The notes under the pieces are model-generated. The model was not told where the DNA came from. It saw nothing but the letters and a program-made list of their open reading frames with translations, and made no database searches. From contig JALOCC010000001.1 in NCBI GenBank assembly GCA_023227945.1, positions 62,001 to 126,000 of the forward strand: DNA of 64,000 bases, written 5' to 3'. Source of the stretch: Candidatus Omnitrophota bacterium. GTDB taxonomy: Bacteria; Omnitrophota; Gorgyraeia; Duberdicusellales; 4484-171. Shown one piece after another: positions 35,392-44,700 of the stretch (position 1 is the stretch's first letter; the number at the start of each line of letters is the position of its first letter). The position numbers were made by a program, and so were the translations under genes.

Positions 35392-37221
35392 TCAATAAAA
35401 CTTCTGCTCCTGCCAATATTCATAAAACGTACCCCGTTTATCCAAAAGCTCATTCAGTGAACCTTCTTCTATAAACCTCCCATTTTCTATAACCACAATT
35501 TTATCGGAATTCTTGATTGTTGAAAGGCGATGGGCGATTACTATTGCGGTCCTATCTTTGACGACTTCGTCAATGGCTTCTTGTATTAACCTTTCGGTTC
35601 TTGAATCAAGCGAACTGGTTGCTTCATCTAGAATCAATATTTCACAGCCTTTAAGCAAGGCACGGGCAATCGCGACCCGCTGCTTTTCCCCGCCCGATAG
35701 CTTAACGCCTTTATCGCCTATATAAGTTTCAAGCCCCTGCGGCAACGTTATAATATAGTCATATATCCTGGCTTTTTGTATCACATCAATCAGTCTATCC
35801 TCTGATACATTCTCTAGGCCATAGGTAATATTATTCCGAAAAGTATCATTAAAAAGGAGGGTGTCTTGGCTAACTAGTGCAATATGGCTCATTAGAGACT
35901 TAAAAGAAAAGTCTCTTATATCTATTCCATCCATAAAAATTGAGGCAGGAGGGCAGTCGTAAAAACGTAAAATTAGATTAATCAGAGTCGTTTTACCCGA
36001 ACCGGTTGGCCCAACAATAGCTGTCATTTTTCTTTTTTCCACAGAAAAATTGATGTCCTTAAGTACTTGGCGTTCCTTAAGATAGGAAAAATTCAGATGA
36101 TTAAATCTTATTTTTTCCTTTAACCCAAGAAATTCCTGTTTACCTTCGGGAATTAAGAATTTTTCTTCATCCGACAGAACACCGGCAATGGCCTTGATTG
36201 GGCCTACTGTTGTTGCAAAACTTCCCCAGCAAGCATTAATTATGCTTAATGTTTTTGATGACATTTTTAATAAGTAAAAAAATACTAAAAACCCTGCTAT
36301 ATCGCCTGTCCTTTTCTTTACTACCATAAAAGACATAATTGCAGCCACCAACAGCACTGCCATAAGAGTAACTATTTCTTGTACTGGTGGGATTAGATAG
36401 ATTTTTTTGTCCATATCATACTCTATATTTTCTATCTGACCGCTTAACGATGAAAAATTATTATATTCTTCTTCCTCCCTTGCATAAATTTTAACTAACG
36501 GCATGCAAGATAGTATATTATGTATCCTATTGCTTAATTTTTCGTATGACAAACTACCATCCAGGGAAGCTTTTTTAATCCTCTTGATGAACCGATGCGA
36601 AGCTTTGTTAAAAAAAGGAAAAATACAAATTACAAAAAGAGATAATCTCCAGTCTATAATAAACATAACAAACAGGTATGCGATAAACATAAAACAATAA
36701 CTTAGCAAGCCCGACACTAGCCTTAATTGTTCTATTGTATAACGAATAGAATTAATGAGCACGCTCTGTAGATGCCCTATATTATTTCGATCAAAATATA
36801 GCTTTCCGAAGATGAGATACCGTCCGAAAACCATCTTTCTCATAGAATTAGCGATTCTTCTCAATTGGCGAGAAACTAAAATGATTGAGAAATATTGAAA
36901 AACATTCTTCAGTATTGCTGTTATAAAAATAATCCCTACGAGCAGGATAAATAGATTAACATTAGAAAATATAAATGGCCATGGGCTTTTAGCTATAATG
37001 TTTTTAAAGATTGGCAAATCCATAACAAACTTAAAATCCATTGTTATCACACCTTTAACCAAAGGAACTAGGGCGCCAACACTTACCATCTCAAAAAAAG
37101 CTGCAGCTAAAGATATTAAGGCTGCGATAACAAAATGAGTGGTGTTTATTTCTGTCTTTTTTAAGAAATCTATTATTTTGATAAATTTCGGTAGCTTTTT
37201 TATATCCTTAATACTTTCCAT
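35392..37221 (-). CDS. ABC exporter, MsbA/PglK-like flippase
   Basis: A 609-residue half-transporter. Residues 30-340 hold six transmembrane helices. The C-terminal ATPase has Walker A GPTGSGKTTLI, signature LSGGEKQRVAIARALL, Walker B ILILDEATSSLD and the H-loop AHRLSTI. Transporters of this type flip lipid-linked saccharides (PglK) or lipid A (MsbA). In this cluster it likely moves the lipid-linked oligosaccharide to the periplasm. No Wzx flippase is visible, so this is the best candidate in the window. Confidence 0.9.
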   Translation of the reverse strand: MESIKDIKKLPKFIKIIDFLKKTEINTTHFVIAALISLAAAFFEMVSVGALVPLVKGVITMDFKFVMDLPIFKNIIAKSPWPFIFSNVNLFILLVGIIFITAILKNVFQYFSIILVSRQLRRIANSMRKMVFGRYLIFGKLYFDRNNIGHLQSVLINSIRYTIEQLRLVSGLLSYCFMFIAYLFVMFIIDWRLSLFVICIFPFFNKASHRFIKRIKKASLDGSLSYEKLSNRIHNILSCMPLVKIYAREEEEYNNFSSLSGQIENIEYDMDKKIYLIPPVQEIVTLMAVLLVAAIMSFMVVKKRTGDIAGFLVFFYLLKMSSKTLSIINACWGSFATTVGPIKAIAGVLSDEEKFLIPEGKQEFLGLKEKIRFNHLNFSYLKERQVLKDINFSVEKRKMTAIVGPTGSGKTTLINLILRFYDCPPASIFMDGIDIRDFSFKSLMSHIALVSQDTLLFNDTFRNNITYGLENVSEDRLIDVIQKARIYDYIITLPQGLETYIGDKGVKLSGGEKQRVAIARALLKGCEILILDEATSSLDSRTERLIQEAIDEVVKDRTAIVIAHRLSTIKNSDKIVVIENGRFIEEGSLNELLDKRGTFYEYWQEQKFY

Positions 37222-37277
37222 TTTCCCCCTTAAGTGTTTCTCAAGATGAGAGTCGTATTCTGTTTTTATGAATCAAT

Positions 37278-38483
37278 TCATATGGGTTCGCTCTTATTTA
37301 AACAAGAGTGTTTTTTCGCCAAAATTTTCTGAATTTGTATTATCCTTTTAAACCTCGGTAATCCCGGAACATGATAAATAAACGATTCTGAGTTTAATTC
37401 ACCTTCTGGAAAGTTAATTCCGTATGACCCATAAGTATACGCGTTTAAAATATTCTGGTCCACAAAATAAATCTTATCTTTTATATTTCCCCAATTCCTG
37501 TTTATCAAGTCAATAAGCGCTGCGTTCTCCCACCAACAGTTTGTTAGATATTCTTCCATTGACCACCATTTTTTTAATAATTTTCTAATAAAATCTGAGT
37601 TTCTCAAGAGCATAACGCCTGTATTAATCGCATATACATCCTTGGTGATAATCAATTCTGCTTGAGCCGGGGCTTTCTTTATAACCTGTTCGATTAAATT
37701 AAAACTGTTATTGATGATAATAACATCTGCATCGAGCCACATAACCCAACTATTATCACTAGATTTTAAATACCTAAGTAGGATATAATTTATAAATAAA
37801 AGTTTATTCCATGGATATGGACGCGATGTCAGGTTTTCCGTTTCGAATATAATATAATCAATATTGAGTTGTGTGCAATATTGCCTTGTCAGTGAAGCAC
37901 AAATGTCTCCTATATATTTAAAACGATAATTATATGCTGTTGTAATTATTACTCTTTCCGGCCTAATATCTCTATGAGCCATTTTCCGGTTTGAATCAAT
38001 TGGTTGCAGATATACATTTTTTGGATAAAAGACTTCTTTTCGTTCTAAAAAGATCTTCCCATTATTCTCTATACGCACCGTTCGCGGCGAAAAACACTTA
38101 CGCCACCACGTTCGCAGGTAAGAACTAAATACAAATTTAATGAAACTCCCAAAGGGTAAGCCCGAAAAAGCAAACATATCATCAATTTCCACAATGGCAT
38201 ATTTACTTTTCTTTAGATAATTTTTACATTCATTGAGGCCCGTTTTGTTTAAATGTTTGCTTTCAAAGAAAATTATTTTTGGTTTATTCTTTTTAGAAAA
38301 GATACATTTAAAGGCATCGTAATTATTTTTCGCAATATTAATATATAATAAACTTACGCCCTTGTCTCGCCAATAAACTATTATATTATTAAGTATGATT
38401 ACTTTCACGCGGAAAACACAGAAGGATAAAACTTTACCGGCGCGTTTATAGTTATTTACAATAAAATATTTTCCAAGTTTCAT
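37278..38483 (-). CDS. glycosyltransferase, GT34-like
   Basis: A 401-residue protein. The C-terminal half (about 175-375) resembles the GMA12/MNN10 (GT34) group: VIITTAYNYRFKYIGD, MWLDADVIIIN (D-x-D) and AINTGVMLLRNSDF. The N-terminal 170 residues are unrecognised and basic. GT34 enzymes are best known in eukaryotes as alpha-galactosyl/mannosyltransferases, and bacterial members are fewer. Followed by a 362-base gap with no gene that I can see. Confidence 0.7.
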   Translation of the reverse strand: MKLGKYFIVNNYKRAGKVLSFCVFRVKVIILNNIIVYWRDKGVSLLYINIAKNNYDAFKCIFSKKNKPKIIFFESKHLNKTGLNECKNYLKKSKYAIVEIDDMFAFSGLPFGSFIKFVFSSYLRTWWRKCFSPRTVRIENNGKIFLERKEVFYPKNVYLQPIDSNRKMAHRDIRPERVIITTAYNYRFKYIGDICASLTRQYCTQLNIDYIIFETENLTSRPYPWNKLLFINYILLRYLKSSDNSWVMWLDADVIIINNSFNLIEQVIKKAPAQAELIITKDVYAINTGVMLLRNSDFIRKLLKKWWSMEEYLTNCWWENAALIDLINRNWGNIKDKIYFVDQNILNAYTYGSYGINFPEGELNSESFIYHVPGLPRFKRIIQIQKILAKKHSCLNKSEPI

Positions 38484-38845
38484 TTTCTTTTTAAAAAATG
38501 ACTATCTTCCCTGCAAATTGCTTCTCTATAAATAAAAATTAATATTGGTTCACATCCGTGGTAGTTTATTTATGAAAAGATCCTTTATGGTGATGACATT
38601 GATAAAACATGCCCTATACGTATCCAAGAGGTTCCATTCCTCTACTTTACCATACAATAATGTAAAGTTCTAAACCTTACGGCTCCGGCATTCTGGTACC
38701 CCAAGTTTTGCTTGTTTTACATCTTTTTGTGCTGGAGTCTAATATATTTTTGTATTTTTATACTGATCATCGCATTTTAACATATGAAATGTATCTCGTT
38801 ATTGATAATCCTCTTTTTTAGGAAAGCAGTGCCAGAATAAATGGC
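38484..38845. other. 362-base gap without recognised gene
   Basis: The stretch is AT-rich, has no long open frame and no tRNA-like arms. It separates the GT34-like gene from the CDP-dideoxyhexose genes, so it may hold a terminator or a relic, but I see no clear hairpin with a T-tract. Confidence 0.4.
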
Positions 38846-39871
38846 TCATCCTCTCTCTTCCATTATCCATCTGAGCATTTTCTTTAAACCTTCTATTTTA
38901 TCAATTTTTGGATGCCAACCAAGCATAGTTGTTATTTTATTTATATCTGCCACAAATACTTTCTGATCGCTTAACCGCATCGGCAGTTTAGCATAATCTA
39001 ATCTTATACCTAATAAACTTTCTAAGCTAGTAAATAACTCTATTAACGAAAGGCTATTTTTTATTCCACCACCTATATTAAATACCTGTCCTTTTATTTT
39101 TGCAATATTTTCGGCAGCGCAAAAATATAGTTTTATTGCATCGTCGACATAGAGGATATCTCTAACTTGTTTCCCATTCCCGGATATCGTAAAAGGTTCT
39201 TTTAAAATACCTTTTTTTGTTTCGATTGCTTTTTGGCAAAACCAGCCAATCCACCCTTGATTATAAGCAGAAAATTGCCGGCCCCCGTATATAGAAGAAT
39301 GCCTGAAAACAACTGTTCTGGCATTGAACATTCGACAATAATCAAGCATATACTGATCGGCCACGCCTTTTGAACAGCCATAAGGAGAATGAAAATTTAA
39401 AGGTATGTTTTCATTAAAACCATCGGGATATTCCTTACAAACATATCTTGTATCTTTTTCTATATAATGAAATCGCTCCAAATCCCCATAAACTTTATTA
39501 GTTGAAGAGTAAACTGTTATGCTTTGAGGAGAATGCTTTCTTATTGCTTCTAATAAGTTGAGCGTGCCTAAAGCATTTGTTTCAAAATCCAATCTTGGAT
39601 TATCTATAGATGTAGTCATGGCCACCTGAGCGGCCAGATGAAAAATCACTTCGGGTTTAGTATTCTTTATTACGGTTTCAACAGCCCTGGTTTTTCTTAT
39701 ATCGGATTGAAAAAATTTAAAACGCCCTTGCTTTTTAAGCCATTTTAGATTTTCTTTTGCGCCTATTCTTGAAAGATTATCAAATACAATTAACTCTTCT
39801 TTTCTTTTTAATACTTCTGCGCAAAGATTACTTCCTAAAAAACCACAGCCGCCGGTAATGAAGTATTTCAT
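38846..39871 (-). CDS. rfbE: CDP-paratose 2-epimerase (tyvelose epimerase) family
   Basis: A 341-residue extended short-chain dehydrogenase/epimerase. GGCGFLGSNLC is the NAD site; YSSTNKVYGDL and FHSPYGCSKGVADQYMLDY are the diagnostic segments of tyvelose epimerases, with the Y-x3-K dyad in YGCSK. It would invert C2 of a CDP-3,6-dideoxyhexose. Its ATG overlaps the rfbH stop by four bases. It completes the CDP-sugar set that starts with rfbF at 44431. Confidence 0.88.
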   Translation of the reverse strand: MKYFITGGCGFLGSNLCAEVLKRKEELIVFDNLSRIGAKENLKWLKKQGRFKFFQSDIRKTRAVETVIKNTKPEVIFHLAAQVAMTTSIDNPRLDFETNALGTLNLLEAIRKHSPQSITVYSSTNKVYGDLERFHYIEKDTRYVCKEYPDGFNENIPLNFHSPYGCSKGVADQYMLDYCRMFNARTVVFRHSSIYGGRQFSAYNQGWIGWFCQKAIETKKGILKEPFTISGNGKQVRDILYVDDAIKLYFCAAENIAKIKGQVFNIGGGIKNSLSLIELFTSLESLLGIRLDYAKLPMRLSDQKVFVADINKITTMLGWHPKIDKIEGLKKMLRWIMEERG

Positions 39872-41202
39872 GTTTGTAAATATTTTCCCAAAGCCAGCTT
39901 TATTTTATCAAGCATATATTTAATTTTCTCTTCTGTTATCCCGGGATATACCCCTACCCAAAATCCATCATTCATCGCTTTATCGGTATTTTTTAAAGTA
40001 CCTTTAATTTTATAATCGTATCCCTTTTTAAGCTGCAGAAAACACGGTTGTTTTATGATGTTCCCCGCAAAAAGCAACCTAGTTTGAATATTGGTTTTTT
40101 CTAAAGCAAACACTATGTCGTTTCTTGTTTTTATCTGATTTCCTTTTAATGTTATTACAAAACCAAACCAACTGGGACTGCTATACTTGGTAGCAACTGG
40201 CAAGATAATCCTATCGGATAAATCTTTTAGATTGCTATAAAGATATTTATGGTTTTCTCTTCTCTTGTTTATGAAATCCGCTAATTTATCTAACTGGGCT
40301 ACTCCGATTGCAGCTTGCATTTCTGTGGCTTTTAAATTATAACCTAAATGCGAATAAACATATTTGTGATCGTATCCTTTTGGTAAAGCGCCGTGTTTTC
40401 CAGAAAATCTCCTGCCACAAGTGTTATCCATGCCTGTCTTACACCAACAATCTCTGCCCCAATCGCGAAACGAATTTATTATTTTATTCAATAAAAAATC
40501 GTTTGTTAAAACTGCTCCGCCTTCTCCGGTAGTTATATGATGGGCGGGATAAAATGAGCACGTAGCGATGTCTCCAAATGAACCGGTTTTCTTACCCTTA
40601 TACTCCGAACCCAAAGCATCACAGTTATCTTCAATTAACCATAATCTATTTTCCCTACAAATCTTTTTTACCTCTTCTACGCAAAAAGGGTTGCCTAAAG
40701 TGTGTGCGAGAAAAATGGCTTTAGTTTTTCTAGAAATGGCTTTCTTTAACCTTATTATATTTATGTTATATGTACCTAAATCAACATCTACAAAAACGGG
40801 TACCATTCTATTTTGGATAATCGGAGCAACAGTTGTGGGAAATGCTAAAGCAGTTGTTATAATTTCATCGCAGGGCTTTAGCCTTCTTTGACCGAGAGAA
40901 GGTGAAGTTAGCGCTGTGATAGCTACTAAATTCGCAGATGAACCTGAATTAACAAACGATGCGTATTTAACTCCAATAAAAGCGGCTAATTTTTTTTCAA
41001 ATTCTTCGGTATATCTTCCGGCGGTGAGCCAAAAGTCTAAAGAAGCATCAACGAGGTTAACTAATTCTTTTTCATTATATACGCGGCCAGCGTAATTGAT
41101 TTTTGATTTTAAAGGTATAAATATTTCTTTTTTATGTCCCTTTTTATACAAGTCTTTAATTTTTTTAAAGATATTTTTTCTTTTAGGTAATAAATTATTC
41201 AT
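39868..41202 (-). CDS. rfbH: CDP-4-keto-6-deoxyglucose 3-dehydrase (RfbH/E1)
   Basis: A 444-residue PMP- and [2Fe-2S]-dependent C3 dehydrase. I chose the ATG at 41202, 11 bases after the upstream stop, over a longer TTG-initiated frame. With that start, His221 (in YPAHHITTGEGGA) replaces the usual PLP lysine, and the cysteines are C194-x57-C252-x1-C254-x7-C262. This is the same spacing as in Yersinia E1 (C193, C251, C253, C261). It removes the C3 hydroxyl of CDP-4-keto-6-deoxyglucose and needs an electron donor; no E3-type flavoprotein is nearby. Confidence 0.93.
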   Translation of the reverse strand: MNNLLPKRKNIFKKIKDLYKKGHKKEIFIPLKSKINYAGRVYNEKELVNLVDASLDFWLTAGRYTEEFEKKLAAFIGVKYASFVNSGSSANLVAITALTSPSLGQRRLKPCDEIITTALAFPTTVAPIIQNRMVPVFVDVDLGTYNINIIRLKKAISRKTKAIFLAHTLGNPFCVEEVKKICRENRLWLIEDNCDALGSEYKGKKTGSFGDIATCSFYPAHHITTGEGGAVLTNDFLLNKIINSFRDWGRDCWCKTGMDNTCGRRFSGKHGALPKGYDHKYVYSHLGYNLKATEMQAAIGVAQLDKLADFINKRRENHKYLYSNLKDLSDRIILPVATKYSSPSWFGFVITLKGNQIKTRNDIVFALEKTNIQTRLLFAGNIIKQPCFLQLKKGYDYKIKGTLKNTDKAMNDGFWVGVYPGITEEKIKYMLDKIKLALGKYLQT

Positions 41203-41215
41203 CGCGCGTTTAAAG

Positions 41216-42118
41216 TTATTCTTGCCACCACTCAATAGTTTTTTTAATGCCGTCTTCCAGTTTAAACTTAGGTTTCCAGCCAACTACTTCGTTAAGTTTC
41301 TTGGTATTAGCAACGGAAAAAAATGGTTCGCTTATTAAAGAGTCATTACCAATTTCAACTAAATTTCTTTTGCGCAATAAATCGGCTATTAAAAAAATAA
41401 TATTTTTGATAACTGTAGGTTTGCCGGAGGCAATATTTACCGGACCCTCTACATTACTATCCAATAAATTCACCAAGGCCGAAGCTGCATCTTCTACATA
41501 AAGATAATCTTTGATTTGTTCGCCGTTCCTACATCTAAAGTATCTGTTTCTTAATAAATTTGCTATCGCGTTGGAAACTAACTGCCGTTCGTTTTGATAA
41601 TCTCCGTAAAGATAAAATATTCTCCCCCAAGCATTACTTACCCTGTTTTGTTTTAAAAAGTAAGAAAATATCTGCTGTAGGTTATTTTTACAAACTCCAT
41701 ATAAACTGTTCGGTTTTAACGGAGTTAGGTCTTCAACGCACGGTATACCACTCGTTCCATACTCATAACAACTCCCAACGCCTACAGCTCTTTTACCGCC
41801 CACATTAACAAAATTTATCAGGAGCTCGAGGCCTAATTGAACCCATGATATATTTTTAAAAGAACTTTTGTAATGTTTATCGGCGACATCCCAGGCAAGA
41901 TGTAAAAGATGTGTTGGTTTTACCTCTGACAATAATTTTTTTTGTTTAGGAAAACAAAATAAATCGCATCTGTGCCAGAATAATCTTTTATTTTTTTCAA
42001 AAAATGGCTTATTTTTTCCAATATAAACTGCATGCACCTCATACTTCTTTTCTAATAAAAACGGTATGGTGTGCCTTCCTATAAAACCGCTTGCTCCAGT
42101 AAGAAGTACTTTTTTCAT
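41216..42118 (-). CDS. NAD-dependent sugar reductase/epimerase
   Basis: A 300-residue SDR-type sugar enzyme. GASGFIGRHT is the NAD site; the catalytic tyrosine/lysine pair lies in NSLYGVCKNN (Y-x3-K). Ending and C-terminal domain (VVGWKPKFKLEDGIKKTIEW) are typical of 4-ketosugar reductases/epimerases. In the CDP-dideoxyhexose pathway, the expected role is the C4 reductase (CDP-paratose or -ascarylose synthase). That role is by position, as close relatives have several reactions. It starts three bases after the preceding stop. Confidence 0.75.
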   Translation of the reverse strand: MKKVLLTGASGFIGRHTIPFLLEKKYEVHAVYIGKNKPFFEKNKRLFWHRCDLFCFPKQKKLLSEVKPTHLLHLAWDVADKHYKSSFKNISWVQLGLELLINFVNVGGKRAVGVGSCYEYGTSGIPCVEDLTPLKPNSLYGVCKNNLQQIFSYFLKQNRVSNAWGRIFYLYGDYQNERQLVSNAIANLLRNRYFRCRNGEQIKDYLYVEDAASALVNLLDSNVEGPVNIASGKPTVIKNIIFLIADLLRKRNLVEIGNDSLISEPFFSVANTKKLNEVVGWKPKFKLEDGIKKTIEWWQE

Positions 42119-42121
42119 AAT

Positions 42122-42652
42122 TTAATCATTAAAATCCTGCCATTCTAAATCTTGTTTTGATATCAGCGTTGGTGATAGTGGCCATTTTATCTTAAAGGCT
42201 GGGTCGTCCCACCGTATACCAGAATAATATTCTGGAAAATAAAAATCTGACATCTGATAAAAAATTTTAACATCGCCGGTCAATGTTTGGTATCCGTGGG
42301 CACAACCTTTAGGAACATAGATTGCTTTGGGATTTTTGCCATTTATTTTTACAGCAAACCATTTTTTAAAAGTAGCTGAGTTTGATCGTAAGTCAACGAC
42401 CACGTCATAAATTGCGCCTGCTATACAAATCACAAGCTTTGCTTGCTCGTGTGGTTTTTTGTCATAATGTATTCCGCGAATTATTCCTTTGTTTTTATTT
42501 AAAGAAAGACTGCATTGTGCAATAGAAAAAATTAAACCATGCTCTCTAAATTCTTTTTGACAAAAAATGCGGGCAAAAAAACCTCGTGAATCTTCTTTTT
42601 TCTCTAATCCAATAATAAACACACCTTTTAGGTTAGTTTGAACAAATTTCAT
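42122..42652 (-). CDS. RmlC-like sugar 3,5-epimerase
   Basis: A 176-residue cupin of the dTDP-4-dehydrorhamnose 3,5-epimerase family. The ATG at 42652 overlaps the rfbG stop by four bases and is preferred over an earlier one. RGIHYDK, VVDLRSNSATFKKW and VPKGCAHGYQTL hold the family's His/Asp residues, and GIRWDDPAFKIKWP closes the fold. In a CDP-dideoxyhexose operon its closest functional analogue would be AscE, which epimerises C5 on the ascarylose route. Confidence 0.85.
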   Translation of the reverse strand: MKFVQTNLKGVFIIGLEKKEDSRGFFARIFCQKEFREHGLIFSIAQCSLSLNKNKGIIRGIHYDKKPHEQAKLVICIAGAIYDVVVDLRSNSATFKKWFAVKINGKNPKAIYVPKGCAHGYQTLTGDVKIFYQMSDFYFPEYYSGIRWDDPAFKIKWPLSPTLISKQDLEWQDFND

Positions 42653-43653
42653 ATCTTCTTCTCTAGGCAAGCCTCTTTATACCATTGAATTGTCGTTAAC
42701 AAAGCTCTTCTTAGATTATATGCTGGTTTCCAGCTGAGAATTCGTCTTGCTTTTTGGGACGAAAGATATTGATGTGGTATTTCATGCTTTGCTTGATTTA
42801 TAATTTTATATTTTGGTTTTTTACCGACTAATTTATAAATAGTTTCTACCAACTCTAAAACTGAAAGTGGGTTTTCGTAACTAAAATTAAATGCTTCACC
42901 AGAAAGCTTTAGCTTATTAATATTTTCTGCAAGCAGTAAATAGCCTTTAACAATATCTTTAATGTAGATGTAATCGCGTGTATATTTTCCGGTGCTACGA
43001 ATAATTAAAGTCTTACCTAAAATGGCAGATCTAATAGCCTCCGGTATAATCCTAGAAAAGTTTAAATCTCCCGGGCCAAAGATATTTCCGCAGCGGGTTA
43101 CACAAACAGGTAAATTATAGGTGTAAAAATAAGTGTAAGCCAATAAATCTGCACAGCTTTTTGAAACGTCATAAGGATGGCATCCTGCTAAAGAAGTATC
43201 TTCTCTGTATGGAAGCTTATCCTTAATCCCGTAGGCTTTGTCACTTGAGGCGACTATGATACATTCTATAAATTTCTTGCCCCTCGCAGCTTCTAAAACG
43301 TTCCACGTTCCTTCGATATTAGTTTTAAAACCTCGTACCGGATTTTTTAGGGCTTCGCCCACGATTGCTTCAGCACCTACATGAAATATATCCTGTGGTT
43401 TATATCTATTAATAATTCCTTTGAGTAAAGATAAATTTGTAATCTCTCCCTTAATAGAAATTATATTTTTTCTTACGTCATTCAAGACAGACCCCGGGCG
43501 ATTAACCACTTTGTCAATGCCAATGATTTTTGCTCCATTGTAAAATAAGGTTTTGGCAAGCCAAGAACCTAAAAACCCTTCATGCCCAGTTATAATAACT
43601 TTTCTTCCTTGCCAGAAATGTATGTTGTGCTTTTTAGTGCTTTTATCATGCAT
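42649..43653 (-). CDS. rfbG: CDP-glucose 4,6-dehydratase
   Basis: A 334-residue SDR-type dehydratase. GHEGFLGSW near 23 is the distinctive NAD-binding signature of CDP-glucose 4,6-dehydratases; SSDKAYG and HPYDVSKSCADL carry the catalytic residues, and RCGNIFGPGDLNFSRIIP follows. It converts CDP-glucose to CDP-4-keto-6-deoxyglucose. It lies one base after rfbF and is coupled to the epimerase gene downstream. Confidence 0.93.
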   Translation of the reverse strand: MHDKSTKKHNIHFWQGRKVIITGHEGFLGSWLAKTLFYNGAKIIGIDKVVNRPGSVLNDVRKNIISIKGEITNLSLLKGIINRYKPQDIFHVGAEAIVGEALKNPVRGFKTNIEGTWNVLEAARGKKFIECIIVASSDKAYGIKDKLPYREDTSLAGCHPYDVSKSCADLLAYTYFYTYNLPVCVTRCGNIFGPGDLNFSRIIPEAIRSAILGKTLIIRSTGKYTRDYIYIKDIVKGYLLLAENINKLKLSGEAFNFSYENPLSVLELVETIYKLVGKKPKYKIINQAKHEIPHQYLSSQKARRILSWKPAYNLRRALLTTIQWYKEACLEKKI

Positions 43654-43654
43654 A

Positions 43655-44431
43655 TTATTTTCCCCAAATTTTCCAAGGCGGATTACCGCTATTCCATAAT
43701 TTTTCTAACTCTTGTTTATCTCTTAGGGTATCCATACACATCCAGAAATTTTTATGCCTATAGGCGCAAAGTTTACCATTTTTAGACAAAAGTTTAAGGG
43801 GTTTTTCTTCCCAGAGAGTATTATCTCCCTCAATGTAATCGAATATTTTTGGCTCCAATACAAAAAATCCGCCATTAATCCATGTTGCGTCATCCTTTGG
43901 TTTCTCATGAAAATGTGTTACTTGCCCTTTGGAATTTATTTCCAAAACACCAAATCTTCCAAACGGCTGAACGGTTGTAACCGTAGCATATTTTTTATTA
44001 GCTTTATGAAATTTTACTAATTTTTCTATATTAACATTACCGACTCCGTCGCCATAAGTAAGCATAAAGGTTTTGTTTTCTATGTAAGGCTGGATTTTTT
44101 TTATCCTACCTCCAGTCATTGTTTCGATGCCCGTATCTACTAATGTAACTTTCCAGCCTTCGGTTTTTTTATTGCAAAATTTTACGGTATTGTTTCCTGT
44201 ATCTATGATAGTATCAGAGTTGTATAAACAGTAATTTGCGAAATATTGTTTAATCATAAAGCTCTTGTAACCTAAACAAATAATAAAATCATTATAACCA
44301 TAGTGGGAATAAATCTTCATTATGTGCCATAAAATCGGCCGGTCACCAATTTCTATCATTGGTTTCGGTTTTAAATATGTTTCCTCGGATAGCCTTGAGC
44401 CAACTCCACCGGCTAAAATTACTACTTTCAT
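43655..44431 (-). CDS. rfbF: glucose-1-phosphate cytidylyltransferase
   Basis: A 258-residue nucleotidyltransferase. LAGGVGSRLSEET is the triphosphate-binding signature, followed by KPKPMIEIGDRPILWHIM, LTYGDGVGNVN (metal site) and INGGFFVLEPKIFDYI. It makes CDP-glucose from CTP and glucose-1-phosphate, the first step of the dideoxyhexose route. A GGGAGG ribosome site precedes the ATG. It heads the CDP-sugar run. Confidence 0.94.
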   Translation of the reverse strand: MKVVILAGGVGSRLSEETYLKPKPMIEIGDRPILWHIMKIYSHYGYNDFIICLGYKSFMIKQYFANYCLYNSDTIIDTGNNTVKFCNKKTEGWKVTLVDTGIETMTGGRIKKIQPYIENKTFMLTYGDGVGNVNIEKLVKFHKANKKYATVTTVQPFGRFGVLEINSKGQVTHFHEKPKDDATWINGGFFVLEPKIFDYIEGDNTLWEEKPLKLLSKNGKLCAYRHKNFWMCMDTLRDKQELEKLWNSGNPPWKIWGK

Positions 44432-44700
44432 ATTTTATCCTCCCTTTATAATCCTTGAACGTTTGTTTTTTAAACTAAAATATGCCGGGATAATATTCGT
44501 GAGTTTTAACATACATCACAACATATCTATCATTAATTCTTTTCCTACCTAAGATGCAGAATCATTAATTAGCGCCGGGTTTGTGCCCAATTTATGCTTC
44601 GTTATCTATCGAGAAAAAACCATCAAATAATAAAAGGACGGGCCGGAATATTTTTTTTGTTTTCAAATTATACCACTTTCTGCCAGCGGAACTATTTTCA

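Noticed and set aside
41203..41283. TTG-initiated extension of rfbH
   Set aside because: It overlaps the preceding gene by 68 bases; the ATG at 41202 gives cysteine positions matching E1.
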